Source: Dyella jiangningensis
GTDB taxonomy: Bacteria; Pseudomonadota; Gammaproteobacteria; Xanthomonadales; Rhodanobacteraceae
Reading direction: 5' to 3'
Assembly: GCA_000632805.1 (NCBI GenBank)
Contig: CP007444.1
Coordinates: 2,468,772 to 2,532,771 of the forward strand
Length of the DNA: 64,000 bases
The notes under the pieces were generated by a model. It worked only from the letters and a program-made list of their open reading frames with translations, was not told the origin of the DNA and did not search any database. Both the position numbers and the translations under genes were made by a program. Positions 56,918 through 64,000 of the stretch are shown here, one piece after another (the stretch's first letter is position 1; each line of letters opens with the position of its first letter).

Positions 56918-57622
56918 ATGAGCATCCGCCGTACCTTTCTGTTTCCTGTCCTCGCCAGCCTGCTCTTGTTGGGCGGCCTGGGCGCCTGCAGCCTCGCCGC
57001 CAGCACCGATGCCGCCACCCTGCCCGACCCCGTCGTGGACGCGGCACCCCAACAAGGCGATCAGGTCGCCGTGCTTGCCGGTGGCTGTTTCTGGGGCCTG
57101 CAGTCGGTGTTCGAGCACGTGAAGGGCGTGAGGAAAGTGTGGGCCGGTTACAGCGGCGGCGAGGCGAGCACGGCACAGTACGAACGCGTCAGTGATGGCG
57201 ATACCGGGCACGCCGAATCGGTAAAGATCCTCTACGACCCCAGCAAGGTCAGCTACGGTCAATTGCTCAAGGTGTACTTCTCGGTGGCGACTGATCCGAC
57301 CCAGCTCAATCGGCAGGGTCCGGACGTGGGCACGCAGTATCGCTCCGCCATTTTCTATGGGAACGACGAGCAGAAGCGGGTTGCAACGGCGTATATCGAG
57401 CAGTTGAAGACGGCGCATGCGTTCGCCGATCCGATCGTGACGCAGGTGGTGCCGTTGAAGGGTTTCTACGTGGCAGAGGCCTATCACCAGGATTACGCCG
57501 AGCGTCATCCGAACGAGCCCTACATCCTGTTCAACGATGCACCGAAGGTCGTGCGCCTGAAGCAGCAGTTCCCCACGCTGTATCGTCCGGCGGAACAGGT
57601 GGTGGCGGTGGATCTGCATTGA
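56918..57622 (+). CDS. msrA: Exported single-cysteine methionine-S-sulfoxide reductase
   Basis: MsrA repairs oxidised methionine. From the ATG at 56918 (after GGAG) the 234-residue protein has a lipoprotein-type signal ending LGACSL and then the MsrA domain with the catalytic Cys in AGGCFWGLQSVFEHV (about 63-77), VWAGYSGGEA, and AYHQDYAERHP. No other cysteine follows, so there is no resolving cysteine and recycling needs another thiol or a low-molecular-weight donor. Export to the periplasm, probably as a lipoprotein, is inferred. Confidence 0.92.
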   Translation: MSIRRTFLFPVLASLLLLGGLGACSLAASTDAATLPDPVVDAAPQQGDQVAVLAGGCFWGLQSVFEHVKGVRKVWAGYSGGEASTAQYERVSDGDTGHAESVKILYDPSKVSYGQLLKVYFSVATDPTQLNRQGPDVGTQYRSAIFYGNDEQKRVATAYIEQLKTAHAFADPIVTQVVPLKGFYVAEAYHQDYAERHPNEPYILFNDAPKVVRLKQQFPTLYRPAEQVVAVDLH

Positions 57623-57639
57623 GCTGATGGCGTTCGTCC

Positions 57640-57721
57640 GTGGGAGTGCGCCTTGTGCGCGACCGCGGCGTAGCGGATTCACCGCTCCGCAGGTTTTCGC
57701 GCAGGGGGTGCGCTCCTACAG
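57640..57721. repeat. REP-like palindromic repeat pair
   Basis: CGTGGGAGTGCGCCTTGTGCGCGACCGC and the inverted TTCGCGCAGGGGGTGCGCTCCTACA, directly after msrA. One of two copies in the convergent gap before the GGDEF/EAL gene. Confidence 0.83.
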
Positions 57722-57819
57722 AAGAACAGACGCAGACGCGAATGCCCATCCGCCGACATTGATCCGTTCCGCCAGCCAGGCAGCGTCGGTGGATCGGCAT
57801 CGATTCGCAACGCTTTTCT

Positions 57820-57900
57820 TGTAGGAGAGCACCCTGTGCGCGACCGCGGCGTAATGACTTTCCGCTCCGTCGGCTTCTCGCGCACCGGGTGCGCTCCTGC
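57820..57900. repeat. REP-like palindromic repeat pair
   Basis: TGTAGGAGAGCACCCTGTGCGCGACCGC and the inverted CTCGCGCACCGGGTGCGCTCCTGC, ending 18 bases after the GGDEF/EAL stop. Confidence 0.83.
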
Positions 57901-57917
57901 CGTCAAAGGCGGGAGTC

Positions 57918-60665
57918 TCAAACTTCCGGTGGCACCAGGCGCAGGTGCGAGTTGCCCTGGCGCTTGCCGACGCTCATCAGCTGCGCGATTTCCTCGGGTT
58001 CGATCGGGCGTGAATAGAGGAAACCCTGGCCTTCCGTGCAGCCGGCGCGCAGGAGGAAACGATGCTGCTCTTCGGTCTCGATGCCTTCGGCGATCGGGCT
58101 GATGCCGAGCTTGCGGCATAGCGTGAGCATGGTTTCCACGATGGCGCCGTCGCTTTCGTCCTCGGGCAAGCCGGCGACGAAGCTCTGGTCGATCTTGAGA
58201 TAGGCGATCGCGCGCATCTTCAGGTAGCTCATCGAGGAGTAGCCCGTACCGAAGTCGTCGATGGCGACGCCGACGCCAAGCGCATGCAGCGCGTGCAAGG
58301 TGTGCTCCATCTCTTCGCCCAGGCGCAGGATCGCGCCCTCGGTGATCTCCAGCATCAGTCGCTCGGGCGCCAGCCGCTGCGACTCCAGCAGTGCACGAAT
58401 GTCGTCCACGAAGTTGGCCTGACCGAACCAGTGCGCCGATACGTTCACCGCCATGCGCAGTGGCGGCAGGCCCTGGTGGTCCCACTCGGCCAGCTGGCGA
58501 CAGGCGGCTTGCAGCACCCATTGGTCAATGCGACGGATCAGGCCGAGTTTCTCGGCCATGGGTATGAATTCGATCGGCGGGATGCGACCACGCACCGGAT
58601 GGTGCCAACGCAACAGCGCCTCCACCGCCACGATGCGCCCGCTGCGCATGTCCACGGTAGGCTGGAATTGCAGGTGGAATTCGTCCTCCGCCAGCGCCTT
58701 GCGAAGTTCCGACGCCAGCGCGATACGCCGGCGGGCATCGGCCTGCATGCGCGGCGAGTAGAACCGGAACGCGTTGCGCTCCTCGGTCTTGGCTGCGTAC
58801 ATGGCGGCGTCGGCGTTGGTGATGAGCGTGGGAACATCGGTGCCGTCCAGCGGATAGCACGCGATGCCGATGCTCGCGCTCAACGCCAGTTCGTAGTCGC
58901 CCACCACCACGGGCGCAGCCAGCGCGGTGAGCAGCCGGCCGGCCATCGCGGCGGCCTCTTCACGGGTGTAGAGGTTGTCCATCAGCACGGTGAACTCGTC
59001 GCCACCAATGCGTCCGGCCAGGCCCTTGTCGCCGAGTTCGTACGCGATGCGTTCGGCCACCTTTACCAGCAGGTGGTCGCCGATCGCATGGGTGTAGCTG
59101 TCATTCACCGCCTTGAACGCGTCCAGGTCAATGAACAGCACGGCGATCATGCCGCGCTCGCGTTCGGCCGCCGCCACCGCATGGACGCAGCGCCGCTCGA
59201 ATTCCGCGCGATTGGCCAGGCCGGTGAGCGGATCGTGCGCGGCCATGTACTGCAGTCGCTGCTCGTTGGCCTTGGCGGTGCTGATGTTGTTGATCACCGC
59301 CACGTAGTGCTGCACCTCGCCCTCCGGCTCGCGGATGGCGCTGATGCTTAGCCACTCGGGGTAGCTGGTGCCGTCCATGCGGCGCGTGCGCACTTCGCCG
59401 ACCCAGTTGCCTTCGGTATGGATGGTTGCCCACACCGAGTCGGGCAGCGGCGAACCGTCGGGCATGCAGCGCAGGTCATCGAAGCGCACGTCCTGCAGCG
59501 CCTGCGCCGTGAACCCGGTCATGCGGATATGCGCCGCATTCACCCGCGTCACGCGCCGGTCGGCGTCGGCGATGATCACGCCCTCGGCAATGCTGGCCAT
59601 GGCTTCGGAAGCGATGCGGCGTTGCTGCTCCAGGTTCACGCGCTCGGTGATGTCGCGCATGATCGACTGGTGCACGTTCTGGGTGCCCCACAGGGCCACG
59701 CTGCTGCGCATTTCCACGGGGCGTATCTCGCCGTCGCGGGCAATCAGCTCGCCGGTGACCGCGCCGTCGGACCGGTGCAGCAGTGGCACGAACAGCTCGG
59801 ACAGCTCCTTGCCCACCAGTGCATCCATGCCCAGGCCGGTCCACTGCATCGCCGTGCGATTGGCGCTAAGGATGCGACCGCTGGCTTCGTCCACCATGAT
59901 GATGGCGTCGGCCGCGCTGTCGTACAGCAGACTGTAACGCTCTTCGGTGCCGCGAATGCCGATCAGGATGCGCCGTGCCATGACCAGCCACAGCAACGAG
60001 GCGATGCAGGCCACCAGGAAGACGCTGCCGAACAGCACGCGCCCCAGCCACATGGCCCCCAGCGCCACCTCGAGCGAGAAGCGCTTGGTCAGCGGCTCCA
60101 GCTCGTCGTTGAGGGCGTTGATGCGCGCCAGCTTCTGCTCGGTCCAGGTCCGGTCCGGCTGGCCATGGGCCGCCGCCTGCTTGAGTTCGGCAGCAATGGC
60201 GCCCAGCTGCTTCAGGGGGCCGTCCGCCACGCGCCACACGGTCACGGCCTCGTGCATGTGCCACACATTCGTGCAGCAGCGCAGCATGAAGATCATGCCC
60301 GACTTGGCTTGGGGCAGGATCTTTCCGCGCTCAAACGCGCGGTCTACCGCTGCCCGATCATAGGTACCGGACGCGATCGCATCGCGCGCCCAGCCATCGG
60401 ACATCAGCAGTTCGTAATTATCCTCGAACGCGGCAAGGCGCTCGGTGTTGCCCGTATCCGCATAGATGGAAAGATCGATCACCGCCTGTTTCTGTGCCTT
60501 GCTCCAGACACTCTCGCCGTTGAGGAACCCGGCGAGAGTGACCTGGACCTGGAGTGCTCCCCAGGTAAACAAGAGGATCAGGCCGATGACGGCCACCAGC
60601 CCGTAGGCCAGTGGCCTCAAGCGTCTTTCCAGCGGTCTTTGCGAGGTGCTACGGATGGAATCCAT
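57918..60665 (-). CDS. Membrane PAS-GGDEF-EAL cyclic-di-GMP enzyme
   Basis: The 915-residue protein starts at the ATG at 60665. Two membrane helices (about 20-40 and 205-225) enclose a periplasmic sensor of about 165 residues. Two PAS domains follow (about 235-345 and 360-480). Then comes a GGDEF domain with intact GGDEFTVL and no RxxD I-site in the expected position, and an EAL domain with AVEALLRWHHP, DDFGTGYSS and KIDQSF. Both synthesis and hydrolysis of c-di-GMP look possible; the net activity is unknown. The periplasmic part has CC and WHMHEAV residues that could bind a ligand or metal. Confidence 0.93.
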   Translation of the reverse strand: MDSIRSTSQRPLERRLRPLAYGLVAVIGLILLFTWGALQVQVTLAGFLNGESVWSKAQKQAVIDLSIYADTGNTERLAAFEDNYELLMSDGWARDAIASGTYDRAAVDRAFERGKILPQAKSGMIFMLRCCTNVWHMHEAVTVWRVADGPLKQLGAIAAELKQAAAHGQPDRTWTEQKLARINALNDELEPLTKRFSLEVALGAMWLGRVLFGSVFLVACIASLLWLVMARRILIGIRGTEERYSLLYDSAADAIIMVDEASGRILSANRTAMQWTGLGMDALVGKELSELFVPLLHRSDGAVTGELIARDGEIRPVEMRSSVALWGTQNVHQSIMRDITERVNLEQQRRIASEAMASIAEGVIIADADRRVTRVNAAHIRMTGFTAQALQDVRFDDLRCMPDGSPLPDSVWATIHTEGNWVGEVRTRRMDGTSYPEWLSISAIREPEGEVQHYVAVINNISTAKANEQRLQYMAAHDPLTGLANRAEFERRCVHAVAAAERERGMIAVLFIDLDAFKAVNDSYTHAIGDHLLVKVAERIAYELGDKGLAGRIGGDEFTVLMDNLYTREEAAAMAGRLLTALAAPVVVGDYELALSASIGIACYPLDGTDVPTLITNADAAMYAAKTEERNAFRFYSPRMQADARRRIALASELRKALAEDEFHLQFQPTVDMRSGRIVAVEALLRWHHPVRGRIPPIEFIPMAEKLGLIRRIDQWVLQAACRQLAEWDHQGLPPLRMAVNVSAHWFGQANFVDDIRALLESQRLAPERLMLEITEGAILRLGEEMEHTLHALHALGVGVAIDDFGTGYSSMSYLKMRAIAYLKIDQSFVAGLPEDESDGAIVETMLTLCRKLGISPIAEGIETEEQHRFLLRAGCTEGQGFLYSRPIEPEEIAQLMSVGKRQGNSHLRLVPPEV

Positions 60666-60737
60666 GGCGTCCCTTTTACACGACCACCTCATTAAGCAAC
60701 ATCTCGCCTCGTCACGGTGTCGACGGGGCGGCCCGCA

Positions 60738-61511
60738 TCATGCGGCCTGCTCCTCGACCTCTTTCACCTGCGGCTGCAACAGGCAGCGTTCCAGCCCGTA
60801 ATGCAGGCTGAGATAACTGCGCTCGACGCATTCGCGCAAGTGCTCCACGGCTTCCGGCGCCGGACGGTTGCCCATCAAGGTACAGACAATCTCAAGCGCC
60901 TCCCACGGATGGGTATCGTCATAGGCCGCATGCAACTGAAGCCAGCGCAGGGTGGCCTTGCGTCCCGCCGTCGGCAGGCTGTCGGCATACGCCACGCTGT
61001 CGTAGACCTTCTGCGACCATTCGCCGGTGACACCCTCGATGGCGTAGTTGGTCGCCAGCATGCCCGCGGCCAGGTTGTCCTGCCCGCATACCTCGAGGCA
61101 CCACTCGGTGGCGGCCTGCGTGCCACGCGGGGGCCGGCCATCGATCACCTCTTCACGGGGCACGCCCGAACCGTCGGCCCAGTCCAGCCAATACTCGGCA
61201 TGGTTCTGTTCCACGCGGATGTTCCGCACCAGCCAACGGCGCGCCATGTTGTCGCCGACGCTGCGGCCGTACTGTGTCTTCAGCAGGTTCAGCGCCATGA
61301 ACGAGGGAAAGCGCTCGATCAGCGACCAGGTGCCGACCATGAAATTGCGCATGGTAAGCGGATCGATGCGTCCGTCGCCCATGAGGTCCCACATCACGTG
61401 GTCGCGCACGCGCCGGCGGGCGGGCTCGCAGGCCGCGACCAAGTCCTGTGCCCACTGGGGGTAGCTCGACAGGTCGCCCAGCGGTCCGGTGCGTTCGAAT
61501 TGAGTGTTCAT
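60738..61511 (-). CDS. TenA/PqqC-like heme-oxygenase-fold protein
   Basis: The 257-residue helical protein matches the TenA/THI-4/PqqC superfamily: WAQDLVAACEPARRRVRDHVMWDLMGDGRIDPLTMRNFMVGTWSLIERFPSFMALNLLK near 20-78, RRWLVRNIRVEQNHAEYWLDWADG with Glu and His metal-like ligands near 90-113, and a late CTLMG. The thiaminase catalytic Cys is not apparent, so an iron-dependent oxidase is as likely as thiamin salvage. It lies 72 bases before the GGDEF/EAL gene on the same strand, perhaps co-transcribed. Confidence 0.8.
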   Translation of the reverse strand: MNTQFERTGPLGDLSSYPQWAQDLVAACEPARRRVRDHVMWDLMGDGRIDPLTMRNFMVGTWSLIERFPSFMALNLLKTQYGRSVGDNMARRWLVRNIRVEQNHAEYWLDWADGSGVPREEVIDGRPPRGTQAATEWCLEVCGQDNLAAGMLATNYAIEGVTGEWSQKVYDSVAYADSLPTAGRKATLRWLQLHAAYDDTHPWEALEIVCTLMGNRPAPEAVEHLRECVERSYLSLHYGLERCLLQPQVKEVEEQAA

Positions 61512-61632
61512 GCAGTTCTCCTGGGATAGGTAAGAAAACCATCAGCTTCGGCTGACGGCCCCGGCAAAGGCGCCGGAAACTGCATAGTGGTCACCCCTGG
61601 TTTCGCGCGCGACACCTTGATGATGTTCTATA

Positions 61633-61657
61633 TCAACAAGTGTGTTTAATTTGTTGA
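61633..61657 (-). promoter_or_regulatory. Inverted repeat in the TenA-like promoter
   Basis: TCAACAA (61633-61639) and TTGTTGA (61651-61657) are perfect 7-base arms 11 bases apart in an unusually AT-rich stretch. Read on the minus strand, TATAGA just downstream (61632-61627) is a plausible -10 element. The site is well placed for an unidentified regulator. Confidence 0.6.
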
Positions 61658-61702
61658 TTTAATTTACAAACACTAAATACGCCAGACGGACCCCGCGGCG
61701 TA

Positions 61703-61732
61703 AAAAAGCCGCCCGGTGAATGCCGGGCGGCC
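61703..61732 (-). terminator. Intrinsic terminator of the MAPEG gene
   Basis: On the minus strand GCCGCCCGG and CCGGGCGGC arms form a 9-bp stem with a six-base loop, followed by six T. It begins 14 bases after the MAPEG stop. Confidence 0.93.
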
Positions 61733-61746
61733 CTTCGTCGCTTTCG

Positions 61747-62136
61747 TCAAAACAAGGCGCCGAGCACCATCACGATGCCCACGACCGACACCGTCCATAC
61801 CAGCGTGCGCAGATAGGGGATGCCGATCGTGTACACGGGCAGGTAAACCACGCGCGCCCAGAAATACAGCTGCACGCCCAGTACGGTATGGGCGTTGCTG
61901 CGCTGCGCCAGCACCACGGCGAGTACCGCGGCCACGAAGAAACCGAATGTTTCGAGGAAATTCCGGCTGGCGCGATCCGCACGGGCGGCGGCGCCGCTCA
62001 ACGGCTTTGTTTCACCATCGCGGTTGCTCGCGTTCCAGCCCAGGCCACGCTGCAGCGTGACCAGCGTGACGGCAAACAGCACGTAGACCAACCCCAGCAC
62101 TATCGACCAGCCCAATACCTGCAGTTCGACCGCCAT
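61747..62136 (-). CDS. MAPEG-family membrane protein
   Basis: The 129-residue protein starts at the ATG at 62136 after GGAGGT. It has four membrane helices and MAPEG segments (GLGWNASNRDGETKPLSGAAARADRASRNFLETFGFF near 31-67, then YFWARVVYLPVYTIGIPYLRTLVW). MAPEG proteins in bacteria may be glutathione transferases or eicosanoid-enzyme relatives; the true substrate is unknown. It ends at a strong terminator. Confidence 0.9.
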   Translation of the reverse strand: MAVELQVLGWSIVLGLVYVLFAVTLVTLQRGLGWNASNRDGETKPLSGAAARADRASRNFLETFGFFVAAVLAVVLAQRSNAHTVLGVQLYFWARVVYLPVYTIGIPYLRTLVWTVSVVGIVMVLGALF

Positions 62137-62194
62137 GTCGCACCTCCCCGTTGGATGTACGGCCATGATGCGCCGGGGCCGTCGGTGGCACCAG

Positions 62195-63211
62195 CTAGGG
62201 CTGGGCGGCCGCGGCCACCGCACGCGCGAGGTCGGCAAACAGCGTGTCTCGCTGGAGAGCGGAGGCACTCGAATCGCTCAGGAAGGCGGTGATGATGACG
62301 ATGCGCCCGTCCGGCCAGGTCATGATGCCGATGTCGTTGTAGGCGGCGACACGTCCTTGTTGCGTCGACGAGGTGCCGCACTTGTCGGCAAAGCCCACAC
62401 CCTGCGGAACGCCGGCACGCAGGCGATTGGGAAGGGTCTGCCCGGCCATCAGACGCAGCAGCTGTTGCGTCGATGCAGGCGAAAGCAGTTCACCGCCCTG
62501 CAGCTTGCGCAGGAACTCGACCGCCGCCGCCGGCGTGCTGCGATTGCGGGGATCGGCGAGGAACGCCCGATAGCCACGTTGGCGACGCTGATCGAACGCC
62601 TGGTCGCTTTCGTTCGAAGGAGCGACCTGTCCGGGCCGGAGGTCGTTGAAGATGTCGCTGATGCCGCCCTCGTCCAGATCGATCCGCATGCCGTCGATGC
62701 CGTGCGCACGGAGGAACGCCGTCACCACCGACGGCCCGCGCATCACGCGCAACAACGCATCCACCGCCGTGTTGTCGCTTTCGGAAACCGCTCCCTGCAG
62801 CAGGCGCTCGATGGTGAAGCTCGTCCTGCCCGCCTCGACCTGCGCACCGATCGACGGCACGGCTGATCCATCGCGCAGGTCCGCGCGTGTCACCGTGACT
62901 TCCTGCGCGAGCGAAAGCGATCCTTGTTCAACCTGCGCAAGCAACGCTGCCGCGACCGGCGCCTTGAACACGCTCATCATCGGAAACGGCTCGTCCGCCC
63001 GCACACCCGCTCGCGCGCCGCTTCGCACGTCGAGCACCGCGAGACCAAGCGTGCCGGGCCGGGCTCGCCTGGCCGCGGTATCGAGTGCCTGCTGGAGTCG
63101 ACCGGTTTCAAGTTGCGCCGCGGACACCTGACCTGCGGCCAGCGTCGTCCCCGGGATGAGGAAGATGAAGGCGATGACGGCCGCGCAAAGGCGGGACGAA
63201 GCTCGATGCAT
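62195..63211 (-). CDS. Class A beta-lactamase-like serine hydrolase with KCG motif
   Basis: From the ATG at 63211 the 338-residue protein has a signal peptide (CAAVIAFIFLIPGTTLAAG) and the class A pattern. The nucleophile motif is SVFK in MMSVFKAP, the SDN motif is SESDNTAVD, and a Glu in IDLDEGGIS lies at the spacing of Glu166. The third box reads KCG (GFADKCGTSS) instead of KTG/KSG, and the residue four after the Glu is Ser rather than Asn. It probably acts in the periplasm on beta-lactams or a related ring. No AmpR or LysR gene is adjacent. Confidence 0.85.
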   Translation of the reverse strand: MHRASSRLCAAVIAFIFLIPGTTLAAGQVSAAQLETGRLQQALDTAARRARPGTLGLAVLDVRSGARAGVRADEPFPMMSVFKAPVAAALLAQVEQGSLSLAQEVTVTRADLRDGSAVPSIGAQVEAGRTSFTIERLLQGAVSESDNTAVDALLRVMRGPSVVTAFLRAHGIDGMRIDLDEGGISDIFNDLRPGQVAPSNESDQAFDQRRQRGYRAFLADPRNRSTPAAAVEFLRKLQGGELLSPASTQQLLRLMAGQTLPNRLRAGVPQGVGFADKCGTSSTQQGRVAAYNDIGIMTWPDGRIVIITAFLSDSSASALQRDTLFADLARAVAAAAQP

Positions 63212-63296
63212 GGAGGCGTGCCTTGTCGACGAAAGGTCCGAACGTATGTCGCACGTTCGCGTGGCGAAACCAGGGCGGGCGCCGGGCCTGCTTCTG

Positions 63297-63395
63297 CTGG
63301 CGCGCACTCAGTGCGCGATCTGCCTCGCCTACGGAGAAAAAACGTGCGCCCCGGCAGACCGGGGCGCAGCGGTCGCGCACTGGGTGCGCTCTACA
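63297..63395. repeat. REP-like palindromic repeat flanking the hutU terminator
   Basis: CTGGCGCGCACTCAGTGCGCGATC and the inverted GCGGTCGCGCACTGGGTGCGCTCTACAG enclose the hutU terminator hairpin. The nested arrangement makes one long foldable segment between hutU and the lactamase gene. Confidence 0.72.
63337..63368 (-). terminator. Intrinsic terminator of hutU
   Basis: On the minus strand TGCGCCCCGG and CCGGGGCGCA form a perfect 10-bp stem with a four-base loop, then CG and six T. Confidence 0.93.
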
Positions 63396-63416
63396 GGGGC
63401 CGTGAACGCGAAAGCT

Positions 63417-64000
63417 TCAGAGCATCGGCAGCTTGAGCCCCTGCTCTTTCGCACACGCGATGGCGATGTTGTAACCCGCATCCGCATGGCGCATCACGCC
63501 GGTGCCCGGATCGTTCCACAGCACGCGCGCGATGCGCTTGTCGGCCGCTTCGCTGCCATCGCACACGATCACCACGCCCGAGTGCTGCGAGTAGCCCATG
63601 CCGACGCCACCGCCGTGATGCAGCGACACCCACGTCGCGCCACCGGCCACGTTGAGCATGGCGTTGAGCAGCGGCCAGTCACTTACCGCATCGGAACCGT
63701 CACGCATCGCTTCGGTCTCGCGATTGGGGCTGGCGACGGAACCGGAGTCGAGATGATCGCGACCGATCACCACCGGCGCCTTCAGCTCGCCCTTGCGCAC
63801 CATTTCGTTGAACGCGAGCCCGAGCTTGTGGCGCAGGCCCAGGCCAACCCAGCAGATGCGCGCCGGCAGGCCCTGGAAGCTGATGCGCTCCTTTGCCATG
63901 TCCAGCCAGCGATGCAGGTGCGGATCGTCGGGAATCAGCTCCTTCACCTTCTGGTCGGTCTTGTAGATGTCTTCCGGATCACCCGAAAGCGCGACCCAGC
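63417..64000 (-). CDS. hutU: Urocanate hydratase, C-terminal part (cut by window edge)
   Basis: HutU turns urocanate into imidazolonepropionate, the second step of histidine breakdown. The visible 194 residues carry the C-terminal family landmarks: [46 protein letters not shown], and [26 protein letters not shown] with the NAD- and substrate-binding residues. The reading frame is open to the right edge ([16 protein letters not shown]). It ends before a strong terminator, so it is the last gene of its unit; hutH is not beside it but 57 kb to the left. Confidence 0.95.
   Translation of the reverse strand, partial: WVALSGDPEDIYKTDQKVKELIPDDPHLHRWLDMAKERISFQGLPARICWVGLGLRHKLGLAFNEMVRKGELKAPVVIGRDHLDSGSVASPNRETEAMRDGSDAVSDWPLLNAMLNVAGGATWVSLHHGGGVGMGYSQHSGVVIVCDGSEAADKRIARVLWNDPGTGVMRHADAGYNIAIACAKEQGLKLPML

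Overview
The window is a dense, GC-rich stretch of a gammaproteobacterial chromosome. Gene content and protein style point to the Xanthomonadales/Lysobacterales, most likely the Rhodanobacteraceae (Dyella, Luteibacter and Rhodanobacter relatives). The grounds are a TrpR-like gene in front of hisG, a folC-SPOR-cvpA-purF string, many copies of a GTAGGAGCGCACC-type palindromic repeat, and the mix of TonB receptor, RND pump and GGDEF/EAL genes. This placement is inference from content, not from a phylogenetic marker. I see no prophage, insertion sequence, CRISPR array, rRNA or replication origin.

Layout. 1-1703: start of a histidine biosynthesis operon on the minus strand (TrpR-like regulator, hisG, hisD cut by the left edge) behind a trp-operator-like palindrome. 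1725-4860: repeat cluster, then a MarR-controlled drug-efflux operon. 4926-8303: an unusual long hutH and hisS. 8503-8579: tRNA-Pro(CGG) with clear promoter and terminator. 8771-15254: DUF455 gene, then the purF-cvpA-SPOR-folC-GNAT-NTF2 string. 15393-18503: a 52-residue membrane protein, a copper-type P-ATPase and its MerR regulator. 18631-26145: methyltransferase, BamE/OmpA lipoprotein and a 1850-residue trimeric autotransporter adhesin with two 1.5-kb repeat units, followed by about 1.06 kb of non-coding, hairpin-rich upstream DNA. 27211-31511: LysR regulator, secreted amidohydrolase, and a membrane catalase/cytochrome b561 pair. 31582-38104: complete RND tripartite efflux operon with divergent TetR. 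38109-44417: DUF4440 protein and a TonB receptor / phosphoinositide phospholipase C / PHP phosphoesterase operon behind a Pho-box-like promoter. 44645-49423: histone-like protein, ABC exporter, His-rich PadR, a truncated Fur-like protein and endonuclease V. 49508-56738: MscS channel, AraC regulator, DUF72, DUF4440, an exported barnase-like RNase with barstar, S4 protein and arylamine N-acetyltransferase. 56918-64000: msrA, a GGDEF/EAL sensor, a TenA-like protein, a MAPEG protein, a class A beta-lactamase-like protein with a KCG motif, and hutU cut by the right edge.

How the genes work together. Histidine metabolism appears at three places: biosynthesis and tRNA charging on the left, histidine ammonia-lyase beside hisS, and urocanate hydratase 57 kb away. 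Several regulator-target units are self-contained with visible operators (MarR-MFS, MerR-copper ATPase, TetR-RND, PadR). The best candidate for an undescribed system is the 39.0-44.4 kb operon: an outer-membrane TonB receptor and two exported phosphoesterases whose promoter has 11-bp-phased TGTCA half-sites ending 10 bp before a -10 element, the geometry expected of PhoB activation. I read it as a phosphate-starvation scavenging system for inositol-phosphate or phosphodiester substrates. Other candidates are the adhesin with its BamE/OmpA partner and structured leader, the exported barnase-barstar pair, and two Shine-Dalgarno-masking hairpins.
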